This document shows, in pieces, positions 1-5,092 of a stretch of 9,740 nt of DNA. This DNA comes from Actinomycetota bacterium (lineage in GTDB: Bacteria; Actinomycetota; Actinomycetes; Nanopelagicales; Nanopelagicaceae): positions 1-9,740 of the forward strand of contig CANBRH010000036.1 in NCBI GenBank assembly GCA_947371865.1, read 5' to 3'. The notes beneath the pieces are model-generated. The model made no database searches. It had not been told where the DNA came from and worked only from the letters and a program-made list of their open reading frames with translations. How positions within the stretch are numbered: position 1 is the stretch's first letter; every line of letters starts with the position of its first letter. The position numbers and the translations under genes are program-made.

Positions 1-69
1 CATACGAGCGCGGAAGCCATGCTTCTTGGCGCGTTTACGAACGTTAGGTTGGAAGGTGCGCTTACTCAT
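1..69 (-). CDS. rpmH: 50S ribosomal protein L34, 5' end only
   Basis: Read on the minus strand, the first 23 codons give MSKRTFQPNVRKRAKKHGFR followed by ARM. This is the highly conserved, very basic N-terminal half of ribosomal protein L34 (usually about 45 residues), a small component of the large ribosomal subunit. The ATG at 69-67 is preceded by a Shine-Dalgarno AGGAG at 80-76 with six bases between them, so the start is secure. The rest of the gene lies beyond the left edge of the window; rnpA would be expected next. Divergent rpmH and dnaA is the normal arrangement at bacterial origins. A likely promoter is at 147-176. Identification rests on the near-invariant KRTFQPN...HGFRARM pattern. 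Confidence 0.95.
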   Translation of the reverse strand, partial: MSKRTFQPNVRKRAKKHGFRARM

Positions 70-146
70 TGAAATCTCCTTGAATCTCTCGAAAGGTTTT
101 CACCCTCAAGGTGAGCCTCTCGTAGGCCACAGCTAGTGAGGGGGTA

Positions 147-176
147 ACGGTACGGGTACCTGTTGATAAGGGTCAA
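147..176 (-). promoter_or_regulatory. Candidate rpmH promoter
   Basis: On the minus strand a -35-like TTGACC (176-171) is followed after 18 bases by TACCGT (152-147), which fits the actinobacterial -10 pattern TANNNT. Transcription would start near 140 and give a leader of about 70 bases before the rpmH ATG. The spacer contains TGTTGATAA (161-169), one mismatch from a DnaA box, so DnaA binding could influence rpmH. This is inferred from pattern only. Confidence 0.45.
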
Positions 177-420
177 ACTCACTTTTGGGAAAAGCCCCTG
201 AATTGTGGATGAATCGGACAAAAACCAGATCGTGATAATTCTATTGTGGATAACCACTTGCTTTTCTAGGTAATCCGTCCTACCTTCGCTCTCTATCCAC
301 AGGCAGCCGATAAAAAGGTGGCTTTGATAAGGATTTGGCCAGGAGATTTAGGCTCGAAAAGGTTAATACAAGGCTAAAGGTGGGGTTTAGACCACAGGCT
401 GTGGATAACTTTGTGGATTG
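161..420. promoter_or_regulatory. DnaA-box cluster between rpmH and dnaA
   Basis: Against the consensus TTATCCACA (reverse complement TGTGGATAA) this stretch holds two perfect boxes, 245-253 and 400-408. Three boxes have one mismatch: TGTTGATAA at 161-169, TGTGGATGA at 204-212 and CTATCCACA (opposite orientation) at 293-301. A weaker TGTGGATTG lies at 412-420. Boxes at 204 and 245 are 41 bp apart, about four helical turns. The cluster may be an arm of a bipartite origin, as known in Bacillus, or a site of dnaA autoregulation, or both. No strongly AT-rich unwinding tract is seen here, which is why the dnaA-dnaN gap is the better oriC core candidate. The whole rpmH-dnaA gap (70-462) holds no credible gene. 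Confidence 0.8.
245..253 (-). promoter_or_regulatory. Perfect DnaA box
   Basis: TGTGGATAA, the exact reverse complement of the DnaA consensus TTATCCACA, in the rpmH-dnaA gap. Confidence 0.85.
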
Positions 421-428
421 TTTAGATT
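400..428 (+). promoter_or_regulatory. Candidate dnaA promoter overlapping a perfect DnaA box
   Basis: TGTGGATAA at 400-408 is a perfect DnaA box. Its first six bases sit where a -35 would lie, 17 bases upstream of TAGATT (423-428), which fits TANNNT. Transcription from here would begin near 435, a short distance upstream of the TTG proposed as the dnaA start at 463. If right, bound DnaA would occlude RNA polymerase and repress its own gene, as is known for dnaA in several bacteria. The box is seen directly; the promoter reading is weak because the -35 is poor. Confidence 0.35.
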
Positions 429-462
429 TATGTGTGTTTGCGTTCGAATATTGGGGGCTCTT

Positions 463-1869
463 TTGGCAATACTGGAAGATATCGATCTCACCGCGTTATG
501 GGAGTCGGTAATTGAAGCAATTGCCTTAGAAACCCCACACCACCGGGCTTTTCTTACTTTAACCAAACCACTGGGTTTGTTGCAGAGCGAAGGTGGGGCC
601 AACTTGCTCTTGGCCGCCCCTAATGGCTTTGCTAAAGATGTTTTGGAAAGTCGCCTGCGTGCGCCGTTAAATGAAGTGCTCTCCCAACAACTTGGTCAAC
701 GAATCAGTATCGCCGTCATTGTTGATGAAAGTATTGAAGTTGAGGCGACCCCTACCCAAGAAGAAGTTGTTGAGCCTGTTTTAGAGCCACAACCAAAAGC
801 GGGCACTGGGCGAGGAAGCACTGCTCCGACTGAACCCACCCAATTAAACCCTCGCTACATTTTTGAAACTTTTGTTATCGGCGCATCGAATCGTTTTGCT
901 CATGCCGCAGCTGTTGCTGTTGCTGAGGCGCCCGCCAAGGCTTACAACCCACTTTTCATCTATGGCGAGTCAGGGCTTGGAAAGACTCACTTACTGCACG
1001 CTATTGGCGCTTACGCCAAAGAGTTGTATGGCGGGGTTCGAGTTAGGTATGTATCAAGCGAAGAGTTCACTAATGATTTCATTAACTCGATCCGTGATGA
1101 TAAAGCCTCGGTTTTTCAACGTAGATACCGCGATTTAGATGTGTTGCTTGTTGACGATATTCAATTCTTGGAGAATAAAGAGCGAACTCAGGAAGAGTTC
1201 TTTCATACTTTTAACACTTTATATAACGCCAATAAACAAATAGTTATTTCTAGTGATCGGCCGCCAAAACAACTCACTACTTTGGAAGACCGCCTTCGAA
1301 GTCGGTTTGAATGGGGTTTGATAACTGATATTCAGCCACCCGAACTTGAAACCCGTATTGCAATTTTGCGGAAGAAAGCTGCGCAAGACAAACTGAATGC
1401 ACCGGATGATGTTTTGGAATATATCGCCAGCAAAATCTCTTCCAATATCCGTGAACTTGAAGGCGCGCTTATTCGGGTAACGGCGTTCGCTTCATTAAAC
1501 CGACAGGGCGTTGATTTAGGTTTAGCTGAAATTGTCTTAAAAGACTTAATTCCGGATGCAGGAGGCCCTGAGATCACTTCCTCAGCAATTATGGCCCAGA
1601 CCGCGACCTACTTCAGTCTCACGATTGACGACCTCTGTGGAACCTCACGTTCGCGGGTTTTGGTTAATGCTCGCCAGATTGCAATGTACTTATGCCGCGA
1701 ACTCACCGACCTCTCCCTACCTAAAATCGGACAGACTTTCGGCGGAAGAGATCACACCACTGTGATGCATGCCGACCGAAAGATCCGCCAACTAATGGCT
1801 GAGCGACGCTCGATCTATAACCAAGTCACCGAACTCACCAACCGCATCCGGCTTCAGTCCAAGAACTAA
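463..1869 (+). CDS. dnaA: Chromosomal replication initiator protein DnaA
   Basis: DnaA binds DnaA boxes, oligomerises in its ATP form and melts oriC. From a TTG at 463 the protein has 468 residues. Domain I (about 1-90) has the pattern LTALWESV...FLTLTKPLGLL...NLLLAAPNGFAKDVLESRL. A short acidic, Pro-rich linker (about 95-130) is domain II, far shorter than in Streptomyces. Domain III is an AAA+ ATPase with Walker A GESGLGKT (168-175), Walker B VDDIQF (D231, D232), sensor I VISSDR (261-266), LRSRFEWGL and the sensor II segment NIRELEGAL. Domain IV carries the DnaA signature GGRDHTTVMHADRKI (from 427) for box recognition. The frame is open back to a TTG at 418 and an ATG at 430, but the added residues (MCVCVRILG) do not look like DnaA and lack a Shine-Dalgarno, while GGGGG at 453-457 lies five bases before 463. 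The start is therefore probable rather than certain; the stop is firm. Confidence 0.96.
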   Translation: MAILEDIDLTALWESVIEAIALETPHHRAFLTLTKPLGLLQSEGGANLLLAAPNGFAKDVLESRLRAPLNEVLSQQLGQRISIAVIVDESIEVEATPTQEEVVEPVLEPQPKAGTGRGSTAPTEPTQLNPRYIFETFVIGASNRFAHAAAVAVAEAPAKAYNPLFIYGESGLGKTHLLHAIGAYAKELYGGVRVRYVSSEEFTNDFINSIRDDKASVFQRRYRDLDVLLVDDIQFLENKERTQEEFFHTFNTLYNANKQIVISSDRPPKQLTTLEDRLRSRFEWGLITDIQPPELETRIAILRKKAAQDKLNAPDDVLEYIASKISSNIRELEGALIRVTAFASLNRQGVDLGLAEIVLKDLIPDAGGPEITSSAIMAQTATYFSLTIDDLCGTSRSRVLVNARQIAMYLCRELTDLSLPKIGQTFGGRDHTTVMHADRKIRQLMAERRSIYNQVTELTNRIRLQSKN

Positions 1870-1943
1870 CATTTAACCGGACATAACGGACAGACTGCGA
1901 ATTGGGATAGCTACTGTGGAAATCTCTGAAGTTACGCTTAATA

Positions 1944-1966
1944 GTTGCCCCCAGTCTGGGGGTAAC
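1944..1966 (+). terminator. Strong hairpin after dnaA, possible U-less terminator
   Basis: The arms GTTGCCCCC (1944-1952) and GGGGGTAAC (1958-1966) pair over nine positions with one G-T wobble, closing a five-base loop AGTCT. It begins 74 bases past the dnaA stop. There is no T-run after it, so it would be a terminator of the U-less type reported in actinobacteria, or a cruciform element of oriC, since it abuts the twin DnaA boxes. The structure is clear; the role is open. Confidence 0.55.
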
Positions 1967-1967
1967 T

Positions 1968-1986
1968 TGTGGATAACTGTGGATAA
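1968..1986 (-). promoter_or_regulatory. Twin perfect DnaA boxes
   Basis: TGTGGATAA occurs at 1968-1976 and again at 1978-1986, same orientation, one base between them, a 10-bp pitch that places both on the same face of the helix. Such close head-to-tail boxes favour cooperative DnaA binding. They start two bases after the hairpin at 1944-1966. Confidence 0.88.
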
Positions 1987-2062
1987 ATTGTTGGCGGGGC
2001 CTTCGCACTCTCTAACTTTGGGCGGTAAAAGAAAAGTTAATCTGGGTTATCCCAAGACTGCC

Positions 2063-2089
2063 CACAGGCTTCGCCTTGCTTTTTTTCCT
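2063..2089 (+). terminator. Candidate short terminator with T-run
   Basis: AGGC (2066-2069) and GCCT (2073-2076) form a small stem with loop TTC, extended by CA/TG across a bulged C, and the run of seven T (2080-2086) follows three bases later. It could end the dnaA transcript, or the T-run may simply belong to the AT-rich part of oriC. The stem is short, so confidence is low. Confidence 0.3.
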
Positions 2090-2112
2090 TTAACGACAAG
2101 GGTTTTAAATGG

Positions 2113-2156
2113 TTTTCCACAGGAAAGTTCTCTAGTTACTACTAATACTTATATTA
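2113..2156 (+). promoter_or_regulatory. DnaA box followed by candidate DnaA-trios
   Basis: TTTTCCACA (2113-2121) is one mismatch from the DnaA consensus. From 2136 to 2156 the lower strand, read 3' to 5', falls into seven consecutive triplets that all have A at the centre, with two adjacent GAT, close to the published DnaA-trio pattern 3'-(G/A)A(T/A)-5' of basal unwinding systems. The tract is AT-rich and lies where melting would be expected. The same bases include TATATT (2150-2155), which could serve as a -10 for dnaN. Confidence 0.5.
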
Positions 2157-2224
2157 AATAGAAAAAGCTGGGGAGGGAGAACAGTTGTGAAAGACTCGCC
2201 CCAATACATAAGGATGAGGCGGAT

Positions 2225-3352
2225 ATGAAGTTTGTTGCAGAACGCGAAGCGTTGATCGATGCTGTTAATTGGGTGGCCCGCAGCCTCTCCACGAGGCCGA
2301 TCTCAACCTCGTTGCTGGGGATCATGATTGAAGTAACTGACGTCATCACCCTCACAGGTTCAGACCTAGAGACTTCTACCAAAGCAATTTTACATGCCGA
2401 GATCGCCGCTCCAGGGAAAGTTCTCGTTCCTGGACGCCTCCTGGCTGAAATTGCCCGTTCGCTTCCACAAAAACCAATCTCTTTTACTTTAGATGGAACT
2501 CGCGTGCTCGTTACTGCCGGCAGCGCTAAATTTACTCTCCCTACTCTCTCGGTAAACGAGTACCCAACTTTGCCTGCACTACCTGAAGCTGCAGGAAAAA
2601 TCGCCACGGATGTTTTTGCAACAGCGGTTAACCAAGTAGCTATTGCTGCCGGCCGAGATGATTCACTTCCCACATTAACGGGTGTTCATATTGATATTAA
2701 TAAAACACACATTACTTTGGCAGCCACCGATCGATACCGTCTCGCGGTAAAAGAAATTGAATGGAACCCAACAAATTCAAATATTGAAACTTCAACACTG
2801 CTTCGCGCCCGCACGCTGGCAGACGCTGCAAAATCTTTAGTAGGTAGCCCAGAGGTTATTTTCGCGCTCTCCCAAGACACCTCTACTGAAAAATTAGTTG
2901 GGTTTGTTTCGCAAGAGAAAACGATGACTTCTAGAACTCTTGATGGAACATTCCCACCTTTCCGTCATCTACTTCCTCAAGAATCAAGTTCACAAGCGAC
3001 CATTGAAGTAAGCACGCTTCTAGACTCAGTTCGTCGGGTGGCGCTCGTAACCGATAAAACTGTTCCACTCAGACTTGTTTTCGGAAACGGAGTACTTCAA
3101 CTCGAAGCCGGCGCCGGCGAAGAAGCACAAGCAACCGAAGAGCTCGAGATTGAATACTTTGGTGAACCCATCAATATCGCCTTCAACCCAACCTTCTTAA
3201 CTGATGGCCTACAGGCGATCAATAACCCCTTTGTTCACATTGCTTTTACCGGATCAAGTAAGCCAGCTGTGCTCTCTGGAAAATCTTCAGCCGAGGGCGA
3301 ACCAGATTCCAGCTATAAGTACTTACTAATGCCGATGCGCTACACCTCTTAA
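2225..3352 (+). CDS. dnaN: DNA polymerase III subunit beta (sliding clamp)
   Basis: The 375-residue protein matches the usual length of the bacterial sliding clamp, a ring-shaped dimer that tethers DNA polymerase III and other DNA enzymes. It starts MKFVAEREALIDAVNWVARS, as clamps typically do, and contains three clamp folds of about 120 residues each. Recognisable parts are KVLVPGRLLAEIARSLP near the end of domain 1, DDSLPTLTGVHIDI and AATDRYRLAV in domain 2, and the terminal YLLMPMR (MPMR at 369-372), part of the groove that binds clamp-binding motifs. The ATG at 2225 has GAGG at 2216-2219, five bases upstream. Its promoter must lie in the oriC region. recF follows after 15 bases, so the two are probably cotranscribed. 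Confidence 0.97.
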   Translation: MKFVAEREALIDAVNWVARSLSTRPISTSLLGIMIEVTDVITLTGSDLETSTKAILHAEIAAPGKVLVPGRLLAEIARSLPQKPISFTLDGTRVLVTAGSAKFTLPTLSVNEYPTLPALPEAAGKIATDVFATAVNQVAIAAGRDDSLPTLTGVHIDINKTHITLAATDRYRLAVKEIEWNPTNSNIETSTLLRARTLADAAKSLVGSPEVIFALSQDTSTEKLVGFVSQEKTMTSRTLDGTFPPFRHLLPQESSSQATIEVSTLLDSVRRVALVTDKTVPLRLVFGNGVLQLEAGAGEEAQATEELEIEYFGEPINIAFNPTFLTDGLQAINNPFVHIAFTGSSKPAVLSGKSSAEGEPDSSYKYLLMPMRYTS

Positions 3353-3367
3353 TCCCTCGAATATAAA

Positions 3368-4462
3368 GTGTTTATCTCCCAACTTTCTCTAGGAGCTTTC
3401 CGTTCGTACAAAAACCTAGAGTTAGATCTCGCGCCCGGAATCTCTATATTTGTGGGTCGAAATGGCGAGGGTAAAACCAATATTGTTGAAGCCATTCTCT
3501 ATCTCTCCTTCCTTAGTTCTCACCGAACTTCTTCTGATCAACCGCTTGTTCAACTTGGCAACACTTCGGCATATGTACGCGCCAAGATCACCAACCCCGA
3601 AAGAGATATTTTGGTTGAGTTGGAAATCAATGCTGATAAAGCCAACCGGGCTCGGATCAATCAAAATCCAACAAGAAGCCAAAGAGAACTTTTTGGTTTA
3701 GTCCAAGCAATATATTTTTCCCCGGAAGATTTGGATTTGGTTCGGGGCGACCCCAGTGAACGCAGGAAATTTATCGATCAACTTCTTATTCTTCGCTCTC
3801 CTCGAATGGCTGGGATTATCTCTGACTATGAAAGAGCTCTCCGCCAACGCAACTCTCTTCTGAAATCTCGGGCGGGTGCCGATTCTCTTCATTCCTGGGA
3901 TGCCCAAGTCGCAGATTTCGGCGGGAAGATAATCGCTGCGCGGCTCAAGACGCTCTCAGACCTCACTCCAATTTTCGCCGAGATTTATAAAGAAATTTCT
4001 CCGCAAAAAGCAGCAGCGATTGACTATAAATCAAGTATTGAAGAACCAGGATTAGATGCAGAGGCAAATACTCAAAAATTATTGGAAAGAATGCAGGCAA
4101 CTCGAACTGCAGAGATTGAGCGCGGACTCACCTTATCCGGGCCACACCGCGACGATTTAGTTTTAATACTTGGAGATCATGTGGTGAAGGGTTACGCCAG
4201 CCACGGCGAATCTTGGTCTATAGCGCTTTCGTTAAAACTCGGAACTTTCCAACTTCTGCAACAGGATGGACTTTCACCGATTTTAATTTTGGACGATGTC
4301 TTTTCCGAACTCGACGAAGAGCGAAGAATTCGACTTATCGAGTTAGCGCATGTCGCCGAACAAACATTTATCACTGTCGCTGTGGAAAATGACTTACCCT
4401 CCGAGTTGCAAGGCCGTAGATTTAGTGTGAGATCTGGCAGCGTCACCGAGGTGGTCACATGA
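3368..4462 (+). CDS. recF: DNA replication and repair protein RecF
   Basis: RecF is an SMC-like ATPase that helps RecO and RecR load RecA at single-strand gaps. The 364-residue protein shows Walker A GRNGEGKT (30-37), the RecF signature SPEDLDLVRGDPSERRKFID (from 118), the ABC-type signature LSGPHRDDL (from 256), and Walker B LILDDVFSELD (D309, D310). The GTG start at 3368 gives MFISQLSLGAFRSY, which lines up with the usual RecF N-terminus, although no good Shine-Dalgarno precedes it; translation may depend on coupling to dnaN. The stop overlaps the dciA start by four bases (ATGA). Many actinobacteria have gnd between dnaN and recF; it is absent here. Confidence 0.96.
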   Translation: MFISQLSLGAFRSYKNLELDLAPGISIFVGRNGEGKTNIVEAILYLSFLSSHRTSSDQPLVQLGNTSAYVRAKITNPERDILVELEINADKANRARINQNPTRSQRELFGLVQAIYFSPEDLDLVRGDPSERRKFIDQLLILRSPRMAGIISDYERALRQRNSLLKSRAGADSLHSWDAQVADFGGKIIAARLKTLSDLTPIFAEIYKEISPQKAAAIDYKSSIEEPGLDAEANTQKLLERMQATRTAEIERGLTLSGPHRDDLVLILGDHVVKGYASHGESWSIALSLKLGTFQLLQQDGLSPILILDDVFSELDEERRIRLIELAHVAEQTFITVAVENDLPSELQGRRFSVRSGSVTEVVT

Positions 4463-4911
4463 GTAAAGATTTAGCTCGCGAGCTTTACCGTTCTTTCCGC
4501 AGCCACAATCGCAAAAACCCCAACAACCCAGTTGAAGCGGCGCGCGCGAAGATCGAAGATCCTTTAAGTCTTAGCTCGGCAATATCCGAGCTGGTTTCTC
4601 ATCGAGACTGGAAGAAAGGGATTGCTGAAGGCACCCTTTTCACCGAATGGCCAAATGTCGTTGGCGCCGATATCGCCGAGCATGCCAACCCGCTCACTCT
4701 GGTGGATGGCCGATTAACCATTCAGACGACCTCAACAGCCTGGGCGACCCAGCTGACCTTGATCTCCACTCAACTCTTAGAAACCATCTCTCATTCGGCC
4801 CCAGGGGCTCTTGTTGAGGAGATTTCGGTGATTGGCCCCCATGCTCCAAATTGGAAGAAGGGGCTGCGAACCATTAGGGGCGCAAAAGGTCCTCGCGACA
4901 CCTACAACTAA
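4459..4911 (+). CDS. dciA: DUF721 protein, DciA-type helicase operator
   Basis: This 150-residue protein belongs to the DUF721 family, which includes DciA, the ancestral factor that interacts with the replicative helicase DnaB in bacteria lacking DnaC or DnaI loaders. Visible landmarks are a basic N-terminus (RELYRSFRSHNRK), the core WPNVVGADIAEHANPLTL (W64, G69) and LTIQTTSTAWATQL (W95), a KH-like fold in known members, and the actinobacterial C-terminal pattern GPHAPNWKKGLR...GPRDTYN, so the protein looks complete. The equivalent gene in Mycobacterium tuberculosis is Rv0004, also between recF and gyrB. The ATG overlaps the recF stop, and GAGG at 4448-4451 inside recF supplies its ribosome binding site. 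The helicase role is inferred from the family. Confidence 0.92.
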   Translation: MSKDLARELYRSFRSHNRKNPNNPVEAARAKIEDPLSLSSAISELVSHRDWKKGIAEGTLFTEWPNVVGADIAEHANPLTLVDGRLTIQTTSTAWATQLTLISTQLLETISHSAPGALVEEISVIGPHAPNWKKGLRTIRGAKGPRDTYN

Positions 4912-4950
4912 ATAAGTGTCTATTTTCAATATCTACCCACTACCCAGGGA

Positions 4951-4975
4951 TAAAACCCCCTCTTAAACCCCCTCT
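4951..4975 (+). repeat. Imperfect C-rich tandem repeat upstream of gyrB
   Basis: TAAAACCCCCTCT (4951-4963) is followed directly by TAAACCCCCTCT (4964-4975), the same unit minus one A. It lies upstream of the candidate gyrB promoter. The pyrimidine-rich strand bias is unusual for this window; a binding or supercoiling-sensitive role is possible but not shown. Confidence 0.7.
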
Positions 4976-4989
4976 GCGCCTCTTTTCGG

Positions 4990-5018
4990 TAGTCCTCAAT
5001 TCAATTCCACGATAGGAT
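4990..5018 (+). promoter_or_regulatory. Candidate gyrB-gyrA promoter
   Basis: In the 181-bp gap before gyrB, TAGGAT (5013-5018) fits the actinobacterial -10 TANNNT; 17 bases upstream lies a poor -35 (TAGTCC, 4990-4995). It would give a leader of about 68 bases. The gap itself argues that gyrB has its own promoter, in contrast to the tightly packed genes before it. The exact site is a guess. Confidence 0.3.
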
Positions 5019-5092
5019 TACAGCCATCGACAATTGAAAACTCCCCAGGTTGAAATCTGAGACGTTTTCGCCATTTCCAAGGAGCGTGAGCA

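Larger units (their letters stand above)
1870..2224. other. Probable chromosomal replication origin (oriC core)
   Basis: This 355-bp gap between dnaA and dnaN is where oriC lies in studied actinobacteria such as Streptomyces and Mycobacterium. It contains, from left to right, a weak box TGTGGAAAT (1915-1923), a strong hairpin (1944-1966), two perfect DnaA boxes (1968-1976 and 1978-1986), a degenerate TTATCCCAA (2047-2055), a T-run (2080-2086), a one-mismatch box TTTTCCACA (2113-2121), and an AT-rich tract (2133-2165) that reads as DnaA-trios. No credible gene lies here: one open frame starts at 1916 but runs through all these elements and resembles no known protein. The call rests on context plus boxes; strand-composition shift could not be computed. 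Confidence 0.8.

Noticed and set aside
66..257. 63-codon minus-strand open frame between rpmH and dnaA
   Set aside because: It overlaps the rpmH start, its leader and promoter, and a perfect DnaA box; the product has no recognisable features.
2058..2066. CTGCCCACA as a further DnaA box
   Set aside because: Three mismatches from TTATCCACA, including the usually conserved 5' half; too weak to count.
1916..2161. 81-codon plus-strand open frame in the dnaA-dnaN gap
   Set aside because: It starts with GTG inside a weak DnaA box, has no Shine-Dalgarno and runs through the hairpin, DnaA boxes and T-run, so it is origin DNA that happens to stay open.
2149..2673. 174-codon open frame on the minus strand over the oriC end and the start of dnaN
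   Set aside because: It is antisense to secure dnaN coding sequence, has a low-complexity Ser/Ala/Thr-rich translation and matches no family I recognise.
5000..5038. Inverted repeat TTCAATT / AATTGAA around the candidate gyrB promoter
   Set aside because: Seven AT-rich pairs across about 25 bases are easily expected by chance and would form a weak structure.
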